DNA of 64,000 nucleotides from positions 620,001 to 684,000 of the forward strand of contig NZ_JBHSJJ010000001.1 of assembly GCF_042652345.1 (NCBI RefSeq), in the 5' to 3' direction. The notes under the pieces are model-generated. The model saw only the letters and a program-made list of their open reading frames with translations. It had not been told where the DNA came from and searched no databases. Source of the stretch: Negadavirga shengliensis. GTDB taxonomy: Bacteria > Bacteroidota > Bacteroidia > Cytophagales > Cyclobacteriaceae. Below, in pieces: positions 36,755 to 46,541 of the stretch. Position 1 is the first letter of the stretch. The number at the start of each line of letters is the position of its first letter. Made by a program: the position numbers and the translations under genes.

Positions 36755-37525
36755 TTATCTTCTCTCAAATTTTACTGCTGTATCTATGTTGCTTTCGATC
36801 TGGCTGTAAAGTTCCATATTGCCATCTTCGTTATCGGGACTGATATCTATCCTTCCATCTGCATTTCCATCTGCGGCCAATTCAAAATTCACGCCATTAA
36901 ACAATTCCACCATATCGAACACTACCAGCAACTCGGTTTCCTCTTCAACATCAAAGCCATCGCTTCCTTCCGCTTCAGCTCTGAGTTGTTTTTCCACGTC
37001 CAACCACACCCAAGTAGGCGTACCCTGCACTTCACCTCTTACCAACAAGGATTTGTTGTACATATGATGGTCTTCTTCCACTTCTGTGTTTTTGTACAAA
37101 CTCAGTTCCACTTCGGTATATTTTCCTTCAGGCGTATCCCCTTCACCGACTACTTCTATTTGGGCATCACCGTTGGAAACCAATACAAGGGATTTTGGGG
37201 TAGCGGCGGATGTGCCAAGTGATGTATTTACATTGGATTTAAGAGTGATATCCCCCAGGCCTATTCCCGCTGCCAAATCAGCTTGAGCAGCATACTTCAT
37301 CTGAACATCTTTTGTCCCGACTTCAAAATCAGAAACGATAAAAGCACCTACAACGGTCCTTTCCTGTGGATCTGTTCCATTTTCAGACCGTGCTGTTGAC
37401 TGGAGTTGAACATGTTCTTGATTTTCGGTGGGTACGGGTTCATTTTCATCCTGGCAAGAGGCCAAGCCCAACAGCAAAACAAATAATACACTTACTCCTT
37501 TGAAATTTTCCATAAACAGTTTCAT
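36755..37525 (-). CDS. Lipoprotein, DUF4382-like
   Basis: The 256-residue product has a signal peptide with a lipobox ending at C24 (GLASC) and an acidic mature part. The strands VVGAFIVSDFEVGTKDVQMK and GKYTEVELSLYKNTEVEEDH, and the pattern of a ligand-like beta sandwich, recall the DUF4382 lipoproteins, but the match is weak and I am not sure. A segment near residues 226-236 (DGNADGRIDIS) looks like a dockerin-type calcium loop. It has its own terminator and stands alone between repeat C and the superoxide dismutase. Confidence 0.6.
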   Translation of the reverse strand: MKLFMENFKGVSVLFVLLLGLASCQDENEPVPTENQEHVQLQSTARSENGTDPQERTVVGAFIVSDFEVGTKDVQMKYAAQADLAAGIGLGDITLKSNVNTSLGTSAATPKSLVLVSNGDAQIEVVGEGDTPEGKYTEVELSLYKNTEVEEDHHMYNKSLLVRGEVQGTPTWVWLDVEKQLRAEAEGSDGFDVEEETELLVVFDMVELFNGVNFELAADGNADGRIDISPDNEDGNMELYSQIESNIDTAVKFERR

Positions 37526-37652
37526 AATTTATGTTGGTTTGGTTTCATCTGCCAACTAAGCAATCAGCATGCCAAACACATTTTCTTAAAGAAGCAGTAA
37601 TGAAATGAAAGGTATTTTTATATAAACAAAGTTCTGGTTTTCATACAAATAA

Positions 37653-37692
37653 GAAAAGACCTGGAAGATTTATTTCCAAGTCTTTTCATTTT
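37653..37692 (-). terminator. Rho-independent terminator of the superoxide dismutase gene
   Basis: On the minus strand AAAAGACTTGGAA pairs with TTCCAGGTCTTTT (one G-U pair) around an AT-rich loop, about 30 bp beyond the stop codon. Confidence 0.7.
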
Positions 37693-37719
37693 AATCAACG
37701 TAAAATTTATTGAATTACT

Positions 37720-38487
37720 TTAGCTTTTCAAAGCTGTATAACGTTCACTCACTTTGTTCCAATCCACCACATTCCACCAATTGGATATATATCTCGGCCG
37801 TTCATTTTGGTAAAGAAGATAGTACGCATGTTCCCACACATCAATCCCCATAAGCGGCACACCTTTGAACTCCGATACATCCATCAAAGGGTTATCCTGA
37901 TTGGGAGTGGATCCGATTTTCAGCCTATTGTTGTCCAAAACCAGCCAGGCCCATCCCGATCCAAACCTTGATTTTCCCGCTTCTTCAAATTCATCCACAA
38001 ACTGCTGGTAACTGCCGAAATCACTGTTGATGGCATCCATCAGTTCTCCCCCCGGCTCACCTCCGCCGTCAGGAGACATGATTTTCCAAAACAGTTCATG
38101 GTTATAATGCCCCCCGCCGTTATTCCTCATTTTTGTGGAGTACCGGGAAATATTTTTCAAAACCTCTTCAAGTGGCTTTTCCGTATCCACGTTTTCTTCA
38201 CCGATTGCCTCTTGCAGGTTGTTGGCATAAGAAGCCGCATGTTTGGTATAATGAATCTCCATGGTCATGGCGTCGATGTTGGGCTCCAAAGCCGAAAAAT
38301 CATAACCGAGATCTGTCTGGCTGAAACCAGTGGTTATGTCCGCTTCTACTGCATCTCCCGCCGGAGATCCGCAGGCAGACAACAGGGATGAACCCACTAA
38401 ACTGCTCCCTATTCCCAAAGCGAGAGATGCTTTGGTAGATTGGGATAAGAAGATTCTTCTTGATGGGTCAAATGAAGAGTTTTTCAT
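37720..38487 (-). CDS. Exported Fe/Mn superoxide dismutase with Tat-type lipoprotein signal
   Basis: It converts superoxide to hydrogen peroxide and oxygen. The metal ligands of the Fe/Mn family are present: His in EIHYTKHAASY, His in GGGHYNHELFW, and Asp and His in GIDVWEHAYY. Unlike the usual cytosolic enzyme, it carries about 55 extra N-terminal residues with a twin-arginine motif SRRIFLSQS, a hydrophobic stretch and a lipobox-like LLSAC, so it should be folded with its metal and then exported by Tat and possibly lipid-anchored. The rest of the length is normal. It stands alone with its own terminator. Confidence 0.9.
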   Translation of the reverse strand: MKNSSFDPSRRIFLSQSTKASLALGIGSSLVGSSLLSACGSPAGDAVEADITTGFSQTDLGYDFSALEPNIDAMTMEIHYTKHAASYANNLQEAIGEENVDTEKPLEEVLKNISRYSTKMRNNGGGHYNHELFWKIMSPDGGGEPGGELMDAINSDFGSYQQFVDEFEEAGKSRFGSGWAWLVLDNNRLKIGSTPNQDNPLMDVSEFKGVPLMGIDVWEHAYYLLYQNERPRYISNWWNVVDWNKVSERYTALKS

Positions 38488-38920
38488 ATTTGAGATGTGT
38501 TTTTAAGTAATTTCAGCTGATGGTGAATGTATCAGTCCTTTGGACCTTTCGCTAATTTAACTATTAAATCAATAACGTCCACACGAAACACCGGATAATA
38601 TCCTGAAGCACTTAAATGAAAATGTATCATCATCAGAACTTACACCGAATTATATTCTGATGTTGCTCCAATATTAAACAGTTAAATTACATACATTGTC
38701 AGATTATAGAACAATGTGTATTTTTAGAAAAATCAAGGACCGTAGGAAAGCCCACAGTAAATCGCGGATTAGTCCATATATTCGTGCAAGTTGATTATTT
38801 TTGTAATCCTTCCACTGGTTGGTGGGGTTTTTGAGATCGACAACCCGTAGAAATCGGTTGCCGTTTCTCTTATCACTTATTACCGATTAAGATGTCCTAT
38901 ACATAACAGATAGTGCTCAA
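38488..38920. other. Divergent intergenic region between superoxide dismutase and dapF
   Basis: 433 bp, AT-rich, with the promoters of both genes. A TATTTTTG at 38796-38803 fits the plus-strand -7 consensus and could serve dapF from about 115 bp upstream. No gene is visible. Confidence 0.4.
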
Positions 38921-39718
38921 ATGAATATATCATTTTATAAATATCAAGGTACAGGCAATGATTTCGTCATGATAGATGACAGAAAAGAATTCTTTGATAT
39001 CAAGAACCTTGCTTTGGTGCAAAGGCTTTGTGACAGGAGATTCGGGATCGGAGCTGACGGCCTTATATTGATCCGGAATAAAAGTGGATATGATTTCGAG
39101 ATGGTATACTTCAATGCCGACGGCAGCCAGAGTATGTGTGGCAACGGGGCGCGGTGCGCAGCCGCTTTTGCCGCTTTTTTAGGGATTGTCCCGGACAACA
39201 CGTACTTCTATGCCATTGATGGCCCCCATCGGGCAAAGATCAACAACGACTGGGTGGCGCTGGAAATGGGTGCGGTCCAAAGTATTTCTAAAGTGGATGG
39301 CGATTATTTTGTAAACACAGGTTCACCTCACCACGTAAGGTTTGTGGATGAGGTGGAAACCCACGATGTGGTAACTGTAGGCAGAGATATCCGCTACAGT
39401 CAACCATATCAGCCCGGAGGCACAAATGTGAATTTTGTCACACCCCAACCGGATCACAGCATTCTGGTGAGAACCTACGAAAGAGGAGTGGAAGATGAGA
39501 CCTTATCCTGCGGCACCGGCGTGACGGCCTGCGCGTTGGTATATGGTCAGTCCAAAAACCTCAACCACGTCAAAATCAAAACCCGTGGCGGGGAGCTCGA
39601 AGTATCCTTCATCTCCACCCCGGATGGCCGGTTTGAGGGGATCACTTTGTCCGGACCTGCAAAGCAGGTTTTCTCCGGAATAGTGAAAACAGAAAATGAA
39701 ATATCGGCTACGGCATAA
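38921..39718 (+). CDS. dapF: Diaminopimelate epimerase
   Basis: It interconverts LL- and meso-diaminopimelate for lysine and peptidoglycan synthesis, using two cysteines as acid and base. Both are present in the standard motifs: C73 in MCGNGARC and C197 in ETLSCGTGVTACAL. The N-terminus YKYQGTGNDFVMIDD is typical and the 265-residue length is normal. The preceding spacer is long and secA follows 37 bp downstream, so the two may share a transcript. Confidence 0.95.
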   Translation: MNISFYKYQGTGNDFVMIDDRKEFFDIKNLALVQRLCDRRFGIGADGLILIRNKSGYDFEMVYFNADGSQSMCGNGARCAAAFAAFLGIVPDNTYFYAIDGPHRAKINNDWVALEMGAVQSISKVDGDYFVNTGSPHHVRFVDEVETHDVVTVGRDIRYSQPYQPGGTNVNFVTPQPDHSILVRTYERGVEDETLSCGTGVTACALVYGQSKNLNHVKIKTRGGELEVSFISTPDGRFEGITLSGPAKQVFSGIVKTENEISATA

Positions 39719-39755
39719 AGAATAATCAATCAGCAAATAAGCAAGGTACATATAT

Positions 39756-42700
39756 ATGTTAGAAGTTATAGCAAAAGGACTGGCAAAGGTATTCGGAACC
39801 AAATCCGACAGGGACATAAAATCTCTCAGTCCTGTAGTAGAAACCATCAAACAGGAATTTGACAAGCTCCAGGGTCTGTCAGATGAGATGTTGAGGAATC
39901 AAACGCTGGAAATCAAACAGCAGATCAATGAAGACCTCAAAACTTTTGATGACAAAATACAGCAGCTCAAAGAAGAAATAGAAAATCTGGCTCCCGAACA
40001 GGTCCATGCCAAGGATGCTTTATTCAACGAGATAGACAAAACGGAGAAGGAACGGAATGAAGAGCTGGAGAAGGTCCTGGAAAAAGTATTGCCAAGGGCT
40101 TTTGCTGTAGTAAAAGAGACTGCCAGAAGGTTCAAAGATAACCAGCAACTTAAGGTTTCCGCCACCATGGAAGACAGGGAAATGGCCGCTCTCAAACCTT
40201 ATGTAGAGATAGAAGGGGACACGGCGGTCTGGCACAACAGATGGATGGCAGCCGGCAATGAAGTCACCTGGGACATGGTACACTATGATGTCCAGCTGTT
40301 AGGCGGTGTGGCCTTACATAAGGGGAAAATTGCAGAAATGGCCACCGGTGAGGGAAAAACGTTGGTTTCCACCCTGCCTGCCTACCTGAACGCGCTTTCT
40401 GGAAGAGGGGTACATATAGTCACCGTAAACGATTATCTGGCAAAACGTGACTCTGAATGGAACGCCCCTCTCTTTGAATTTCATGGTCTCAAGGTAGACT
40501 GTATTGATAAATATCCTCCCAACTCAGAAGGAAGAAGAAAAGCCTACCATTGTGACATTGTGTATGGGACCAACAATGAGTTCGGTTTCGATTATCTACG
40601 GGACAATATGGCCCGGGATTCCAGGGATCTGGTTCAAGGCAAACATCATTTTGCCATGATAGATGAAGTGGATTCGGTGTTGATAGATGATGCCCGAACC
40701 CCGTTGATCATATCCGGTCCCGTGCCTAAAGGAGACCAGCACGAATTTGACGACATGAAGCCACGGGTATCCATGCTGGTCGATGAACAGAGGAAGCTTG
40801 TTCAAAACTTTCTGACAGAAGCCAAAAGACTGATCAAAGAAGGTAAAGAAAAGGAAGGAGGGCTTGCCTTGTTCCGTGCTTTTCGCGGTCTCCCGAAATA
40901 CAAGCCCTTGATCAAGTACCTCTCCGAACCAGGAATGAGGGTAATTCTCCAAAAGACAGAAAATTATTACCTACAGGACAACAAGAGGATGATGCCGGAA
41001 GCAGATGAACCGCTGCTTTTTACCATTGACGAAAAATCCAACAGTGTGGACCTTACGGATAACGGCATCGAATCCATCACAAAGAAAAACGAGGATTCCA
41101 ATTTTTTTATCATGCCTGACATAGGCACCGAGATTGCAGAACTGGAAAAAAATGAATCCCTGGATGATAAAGAAAAACTTATCCGCAAAGAAGAAATCAT
41201 CAAGGATTATGGCATAAAGGCCCAGCGCATCCATACCGTAAACCAGCTCCTAAAAGCCTACTGCATGTTTGAGCGGGACACGGAATATATACTGGTAGAA
41301 GGCAAAGTCAAGATTGTGGATGAACAGACAGGCCGGGTAATGGAGGGCCGACGGTACTCTGATGGGCTGCATCAGGCGATCGAGGCCAAGGAAAACGTAA
41401 AAGTGGAAGACGCCACCCAAACTTATGCCACCATTACCCTTCAGAACTATTTCAGGATGTACCACAAGCTCGCCGGCATGACCGGTACGGCGGAAACAGA
41501 AGCTGGCGAATTCTGGGAAATCTACAAACTGGATGTGGTGGTGATACCCACCAATAAATCCATTCAGCGAAAAGACCGGGAAGATAAGGTTTATAAAACG
41601 GTTAGGGAAAAATTCAATGCAGTAGTGGATGAAATCAACGAGCTCACGGAAGCCAACAGACCGGTGCTGGTGGGAACCACTTCCGTTGAAATTTCCGAAC
41701 TGCTTAGCCGGATGCTGACCATACGCAAAATCAAGCACCAGGTGTTGAACGCCAAACACCACGCCCGCGAGGCAGACGTAGTGGCCGAGGCCGGTAAACC
41801 CCGGACGGTAACCATCGCCACCAATATGGCCGGTAGGGGTACCGATATCAAATTGACCAAGGAATCAAGGGAAGCGGGTGGTCTGGCGATCATTGGTACG
41901 GAAAGGCATGAATCCAGAAGGGTGGACCGGCAGCTGAGGGGTAGGTCAGGCCGTCAGGGCGACCCGGGTTCTTCACAGTTCTTTGTTTCTCTTGAGGATA
42001 ATTTGATGCGTCTTTTCGGATCGGAAAGGATCGCTAAACTTATGGACCGGATGGGGCTGGAAGAAGGTGAGGTGATTCAGCATTCCATGATTACCAAATC
42101 AATAGAAAGAGCCCAAAGAAAGGTTGAGGAGAACAATTTCGGCGTCCGAAAAAGACTACTCGAATACGATGATGTCATGAACAGCCAGCGTGAGGTCGTA
42201 TATAAAAGAAGAAAAAATGCCCTCATCGGAGATAAGCTTGAACTGGACATTCTGAATATCATGTATGATGTCTGCCAGGACATCATCGAAATGGCGAAGT
42301 CCACTGAGGACATGGAAAACCTCAGGATGAATATATTTGCTTCATTGGGCCTTGATTATCAGTTCAGTGAAGGTGATATCAAAGAAAAGGACACCCATGT
42401 CCTCACAAAACAACTTTTTGATGCCGCCTATCAAAACTATGTAAATAAAAACCAGAGCATTTTACACCGCGCCATGCCCATTTTGCGGGATGTGTATCAA
42501 AAACGCGGGGCTACGGTGAAAGAAATCATGGTCCCCATCTCGGATGGTGTCAAGCAGATAGGGGTGGTCATCAATCTTGAATCCACCATCAAAAACGAAG
42601 GAAGGGAACTTATCCGGGCTATTGAAAAAACCGTCACGCTGGCCATCATTGACCAGAACTGGAAAGAACATCTCAGAGATATGGATGACCTCAAACAGTC

Positions 42701-43133
42701 GGTACAAAACGCCGTTTATGAACAAAAAGATCCGTTGCTGATTTACAAATTTGAAGCATTTGAAATGTTTAAACGCTTCCTGGGTAAACTCAATGATGAC
42801 ATCATTTCATTTATCAGCAAATCCGATCTTCCAAAACAGGATCCTGACCAGGTAAAAGCTGCTCAAAGCCAAAAAGCCCCGGAACCTAAGGTAACCGCAT
42901 CCAAAGAAGAAGCGGGAAGCAGCTTGGGTAATCCTGGTGGCCAGGGGGCAGCTGTAGCCCGAAGCCGAACCGCCAGCCGGGAACCTGTCATGCCAAGAAA
43001 ATCCGAAAAAGTCTATGGCAGGAATGACAGGGTATCCGTAAAATACGCAGACGGAAAGGTAAAAAAGGATGTGAAATATAAAAGTGTGGAACAGGACATT
43101 GCAGATGCAAAATGTGTGGTGATTGAGGATTAA
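39756..43133 (+). CDS. secA: Preprotein translocase ATPase SecA
   Basis: The motor ATPase of the Sec pathway. Motifs seen: MATGEGKTLVSTLPAYLNAL (Walker A), VNDYLAKRD, IDEVDSVLIDDARTPLIISG (DEAD-like), GMTGTAETEAGEFWEIY, VLVGTTSVEISE, TNMAGRGTDIKL, and GRSGRQGDPGSSQFFVSLED. At 1125 residues it is longer than the roughly 900 of E. coli because of an insertion in the first nucleotide-binding domain region, as in other Bacteroidota. The C-terminus is a Lys/Gln-rich linker without the CxCx8CH zinc motif that binds SecB. It is followed 6 bp later by a SPOR lipoprotein gene. Confidence 0.97.
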   Translation: MLEVIAKGLAKVFGTKSDRDIKSLSPVVETIKQEFDKLQGLSDEMLRNQTLEIKQQINEDLKTFDDKIQQLKEEIENLAPEQVHAKDALFNEIDKTEKERNEELEKVLEKVLPRAFAVVKETARRFKDNQQLKVSATMEDREMAALKPYVEIEGDTAVWHNRWMAAGNEVTWDMVHYDVQLLGGVALHKGKIAEMATGEGKTLVSTLPAYLNALSGRGVHIVTVNDYLAKRDSEWNAPLFEFHGLKVDCIDKYPPNSEGRRKAYHCDIVYGTNNEFGFDYLRDNMARDSRDLVQGKHHFAMIDEVDSVLIDDARTPLIISGPVPKGDQHEFDDMKPRVSMLVDEQRKLVQNFLTEAKRLIKEGKEKEGGLALFRAFRGLPKYKPLIKYLSEPGMRVILQKTENYYLQDNKRMMPEADEPLLFTIDEKSNSVDLTDNGIESITKKNEDSNFFIMPDIGTEIAELEKNESLDDKEKLIRKEEIIKDYGIKAQRIHTVNQLLKAYCMFERDTEYILVEGKVKIVDEQTGRVMEGRRYSDGLHQAIEAKENVKVEDATQTYATITLQNYFRMYHKLAGMTGTAETEAGEFWEIYKLDVVVIPTNKSIQRKDREDKVYKTVREKFNAVVDEINELTEANRPVLVGTTSVEISELLSRMLTIRKIKHQVLNAKHHAREADVVAEAGKPRTVTIATNMAGRGTDIKLTKESREAGGLAIIGTERHESRRVDRQLRGRSGRQGDPGSSQFFVSLEDNLMRLFGSERIAKLMDRMGLEEGEVIQHSMITKSIERAQRKVEENNFGVRKRLLEYDDVMNSQREVVYKRRKNALIGDKLELDILNIMYDVCQDIIEMAKSTEDMENLRMNIFASLGLDYQFSEGDIKEKDTHVLTKQLFDAAYQNYVNKNQSILHRAMPILRDVYQKRGATVKEIMVPISDGVKQIGVVINLESTIKNEGRELIRAIEKTVTLAIIDQNWKEHLRDMDDLKQSVQNAVYEQKDPLLIYKFEAFEMFKRFLGKLNDDIISFISKSDLPKQDPDQVKAAQSQKAPEPKVTASKEEAGSSLGNPGGQGAAVARSRTASREPVMPRKSEKVYGRNDRVSVKYADGKVKKDVKYKSVEQDIADAKCVVIED

Positions 43134-43139
43134 AAGCAA

Positions 43140-43688
43140 ATGATTATGATCTACAAAAAGGCCGGCTTCTGGATAAGTCTTTTACTGCTGACATCAAGTT
43201 GCGGCATCTTCAACATAAAAAAAGGCGGAGCTGCTGCAGACCTGTACGCCAATTATTCGGAAGACCTCTCTGATGTACGCATCCGTTTTGATGATTTACC
43301 AAAAGTCGCTGCCTTTGAAGCCGGAGAAGGCACTGTCCCTCCAGTGGACGCCGAGTTGAATCAAGCGCTTCAGAGGATAGCACGGGAAAATGGGGAGGAG
43401 TGGTTCTACAACGGTTTCACCATTCTGATCTATAGCGGCGTGGATAGGGATGAGGCCTTTAAGACCAGAAACAGACTGTACTCTGAATTCCCTGATATTC
43501 AAACAGATATGCAATATCAACAACCCAGATACCTGGTAAAAGTTGGCAAATACATCCATCGCATTGAAGCTTTGGCCTGGTATGAAAAACTGAAAAAAGA
43601 ATTCCCCGCATCCAGAATCATTCAGGACAGATTTCAAAGAAACAGACAAGACGAAAATCCAGAAAACACGCAAAATGTTGATCAATAG
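43140..43688 (+). CDS. SPOR-domain lipoprotein
   Basis: The 182-residue product has a signal peptide with a lipobox ending at C21 (TSSC), a low-complexity linker, and a C-terminal SPOR-type domain (about 96-170: EWFYNGFTILIYSGVDRDEA ... PRYLVKVGKYIHRIEALAWY), which in other proteins binds denuded peptidoglycan strands at division or polar sites. It sits 6 bp after secA and overlaps the M20 peptidase gene by 14 bp. Confidence 0.78.
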   Translation: MIMIYKKAGFWISLLLLTSSCGIFNIKKGGAAADLYANYSEDLSDVRIRFDDLPKVAAFEAGEGTVPPVDAELNQALQRIARENGEEWFYNGFTILIYSGVDRDEAFKTRNRLYSEFPDIQTDMQYQQPRYLVKVGKYIHRIEALAWYEKLKKEFPASRIIQDRFQRNRQDENPENTQNVDQ

Positions 43689-44865
43689 AATCAAAGAACT
43701 CGCCACGGCACAAAAACTTTCCAACATACAAAACCGGAGACATCTTCACGCCAATCCAGAATTGTCTTTCCAGGAATACGATACGGTAGCATTTGTAGAA
43801 GCACAATTACGGACTTTTGGTGTGCATCAAATAGAAAAAAAGGCCGAAACCGGGCTGGTTGCTTTGATAGAGGGAAAAAATCCTGACAGTAAAGTCATTG
43901 CGCTTCGAGCCGATATGGATGCCCTTCCCATTACGGAACAAAATGAGGTCGAATACGCTTCCAAAAATCCAGGGGTGATGCATGCCTGTGGCCACGATGT
44001 CCATACTTCTTCTTTGCTGGGAACGACGCGAATTCTGAACGAACTTAAAGATAACTTTGAAGGTACTGTGAAACTGATCTTCCAGCCGGGGGAGGAGAAA
44101 GTACCTGGAGGAGCCTCCCTCATGATCAAAGATCAGGCGCTATTAAACCCAAAACCCTCTGCGATACTGGGGCAACATGTAATGCCGCTCATACCTGTGG
44201 GAAAGGTGGGTTTCCGAAAGGGCATGTACATGGCCAGCGCTGATGAATTATACTTAACCGTAAAAGGAAAAGGTGGTCATGGGGCGATGCCTGAAACCTT
44301 GGTGGATCCTGTGTTGATTACCTCCCATATTATCGTGGCGCTACAGCAGGTAGTCAGCAGAAATGCAAGTCCCAAAATCCCCTCAGTTTTGTCTTTTGGA
44401 AAAATTCTGGCAGATGGGGCCACCAATGTTATTCCGAATGAAGTGAAAATAGAGGGCACGTTTCGAACCTTAAACGAGGAGTGGCGAAACAAAGCCCATA
44501 CGCTCATGGTGAAAATTGCAAAAGGTATAGCGGAAGGAATGGGAGGGGAGGTGGATTTTGAGGTCAGAAAAGGATACCCTTTTCTAAAAAACGACCCTGA
44601 ACTCACAGAAAGAGCCGCTTCTTCAGCAAAAGCTTACTTGGGAGAGGAAAATGTGCTGGACCTGGACATATGGATGGCTGCAGAGGATTTTTCCTATTAT
44701 ACCCAGGAGATTGACGGCTGTTTTTACAGGTTGGGTACGCGGAATGAGGCCAAAGGGATTATTTCAGGCGTTCATACGCCCACATTTGATATTGACGAAG
44801 ATGCACTGGAAGTCAGCACCGGTCTGATGGCCTGGTTAGCATTAGAAGAATTAAAAAACAAATAA
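43675..44865 (+). CDS. M20-family metallo-amidohydrolase
   Basis: The 396-residue enzyme shows the M20D pattern: RRHLHANPELSFQEYDT, LRADMDALPI, MHACGHDVHTSSLLGTTRIL, FQPGEEKVPGGASLMI, GGHGAMPE and AEDFSYYTQEIDG. It is cytosolic and probably removes acyl groups from N-acyl amino acids or related amides (IAA-amino-acid hydrolase/hippuricase type); the substrate is unknown. It overlaps the SPOR lipoprotein gene, and the nuclease gene follows 24 bp later. Confidence 0.92.
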   Translation: MLINRIKELATAQKLSNIQNRRHLHANPELSFQEYDTVAFVEAQLRTFGVHQIEKKAETGLVALIEGKNPDSKVIALRADMDALPITEQNEVEYASKNPGVMHACGHDVHTSSLLGTTRILNELKDNFEGTVKLIFQPGEEKVPGGASLMIKDQALLNPKPSAILGQHVMPLIPVGKVGFRKGMYMASADELYLTVKGKGGHGAMPETLVDPVLITSHIIVALQQVVSRNASPKIPSVLSFGKILADGATNVIPNEVKIEGTFRTLNEEWRNKAHTLMVKIAKGIAEGMGGEVDFEVRKGYPFLKNDPELTERAASSAKAYLGEENVLDLDIWMAAEDFSYYTQEIDGCFYRLGTRNEAKGIISGVHTPTFDIDEDALEVSTGLMAWLALEELKNK

Positions 44866-44889
44866 GCCTACATCAGCTTTTGTCACTTT

Positions 44890-45660
44890 ATGAAGCGGTT
44901 CTATAGCACATGGGTATTCAGTCTCGCCTTTATTGCCCATAGTATGGGGTGGGGACAAACCGGCCACCGGGTGATCGGCCAGATTGCAGAATGGCACCTT
45001 AATGATAAGGCTGCCTCGAGAATTGAAAACATTCTGGGTCCCGAATCATTGGCGATGGTGGCCAACTGGATGGATGAAGTCAGATCGGACAGACGCTACG
45101 ACCATCTCAATACCTGGCACTACCTCACGGTGGAAGAAAATGGAAACTACAATCCGGAAATCCAGGAAAAAGATGGGGACGCATTTGCCAAAACCAAAGA
45201 CATCATCCAGGCGCTTAAAAGTGGTCAGTTAGATCCCAAAAGAGAACTGGAATATTTGAAAATGTTGGTCCATCTTGTGGGGGACCTGCACCAGCCGCTT
45301 CATGTAGGTAAGGGAGATGACCGGGGAGGGAATGATATTAAGGTTACCTTTTTTGATCAAAACACGAATCTGCACAGCGTCTGGGACAGTAAGGTAATCG
45401 ACGGAAAAAATTTGAGTTATACTGAATTGAGCACCCACCTGAATAGGAGGGCAACTAAGCAACTGGTATTTTCCTTACAATCCGCCTCGATGGAAGACTG
45501 GTTGCAGGAAGCCGTAGCGCTAAGACCGGTCATCTATGACCTGCCAAAAAACGGCGGATTATCCTATGAATTCGTATATAAAACTTACCCTGTCATGGAA
45601 GAAAGGCTTTTGGCCGGCGGCATCAGGCTGGCAGGTATACTTAATGATATTTACGGTTAG
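44890..45660 (+). CDS. Exported S1/P1-type single-strand nuclease
   Basis: The product has a signal peptide cut so that Trp 21 (WGQTGHRVIGQIAEWHL) becomes the mature N-terminus, which together with the first His binds zinc, as in P1 nuclease. Further zinc ligands are in HLNTWHY, LVHLVGDLHQPLHVG and DRGGNDI, with NLHSVWDSKVID completing the site. It should degrade single-stranded DNA and RNA in the periplasm or outside the cell. The 256-residue length is normal. Confidence 0.93.
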   Translation: MKRFYSTWVFSLAFIAHSMGWGQTGHRVIGQIAEWHLNDKAASRIENILGPESLAMVANWMDEVRSDRRYDHLNTWHYLTVEENGNYNPEIQEKDGDAFAKTKDIIQALKSGQLDPKRELEYLKMLVHLVGDLHQPLHVGKGDDRGGNDIKVTFFDQNTNLHSVWDSKVIDGKNLSYTELSTHLNRRATKQLVFSLQSASMEDWLQEAVALRPVIYDLPKNGGLSYEFVYKTYPVMEERLLAGGIRLAGILNDIYG

Positions 45661-45665
45661 TCCGC

Positions 45666-46361
45666 TTATTTACCCGCGGCAATGACGGCCAAATCTACCT
45701 TAGATGGCTGAGCGCGCTTCAAAACATTGGCACAGGCAGCAAGGGTAGCCCCTGTGGTCATCACGTCATCCACAAGCAGTATTCGCTTTCCCTTGCAGTC
45801 CATCGCGACGGTTTCCAGGCAAAATACTTCCGAAACATTTTCCCACCTTTGCAGTCTGGTTTTTTTCGTCTGTGTTTGTGTGTGCGTATTTCTATACAGC
45901 AACCTCCCTACAGGGATCAGCATGGTTTTTGACAGGCCTTCGGCAAACATTTCACTTTGGTTGTAACCCCTTCTTTTCAGCTTGGTTCGATGCAGAGGTA
46001 CAGGCACAATTATGTCCCATGTTCCCGAAAATCCATTTTGTAAGAGTAATCCACCATACAGTACCCCAATGGCCCTTCCCAATCCGGGTTTGTTTCTGTA
46101 TTTTAGTTGGTGAAGTATCTTTTGGCTCATTCCCCGTTTGGAAAACCGCAGATAAGCCATCACGCTGTTTACATCCGACAATCCAAGCAGTTTTGTTTTC
46201 AACTCATTTTCACGTGGAACAAGATGATAAGAAGTCACCGGTAATCTCGAAATGCATATTTTACAAAGGTGGTCCTCAAAATCAAAAAGGCTCCTGCGAC
46301 ATACGCAGCAGGTATCGGGAAACACCAAAGCCAAAAAATCTTCCCAAAAAGTGAAACGCAT
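45666..46361 (-). CDS. ComF-family phosphoribosyltransferase-like protein
   Basis: The 231-residue protein has an N-terminal zinc-finger-like pair (CCVCRRSLFDFEDHLCKICI), the ComF segment IIVPVPLHRTKLKRRGYNQS, and the PRPP-binding motif RILLVDDVMTTGATLAAC. ComF proteins help natural transformation in some bacteria; in Bacteroidota the role is usually not shown. It is the only minus-strand gene in this part and ends 5 bp from the nuclease gene, tail to tail. Confidence 0.9.
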   Translation of the reverse strand: MRFTFWEDFLALVFPDTCCVCRRSLFDFEDHLCKICISRLPVTSYHLVPRENELKTKLLGLSDVNSVMAYLRFSKRGMSQKILHQLKYRNKPGLGRAIGVLYGGLLLQNGFSGTWDIIVPVPLHRTKLKRRGYNQSEMFAEGLSKTMLIPVGRLLYRNTHTQTQTKKTRLQRWENVSEVFCLETVAMDCKGKRILLVDDVMTTGATLAACANVLKRAQPSKVDLAVIAAGK

Positions 46362-46405
46362 ACCGAAAATGGGTTGTTAATTATCAGTGACCGGTAATAA
46401 CTGCT

Positions 46406-46413
46406 ATATTTGC
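46406..46413 (+). promoter_or_regulatory. Putative -7 element upstream of the 46542 gene
   Basis: TATATTTG matches the TAnnTTTG consensus, in the divergent spacer between comF and the 120-residue gene. No good -33 TTTG lies at the right distance, so support is limited. Confidence 0.3.
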
Positions 46414-46541
46414 AGGTTATTGTTAGCTGTCAGGAAATTAAAGATTTTGGTCGGTTAATCCAAAAAATAAAGGGATGCCGGTCACAAAAAACGTTTATGC
46501 GATAAAAGAACATTACTCAATATATTATATTATCATCCATA

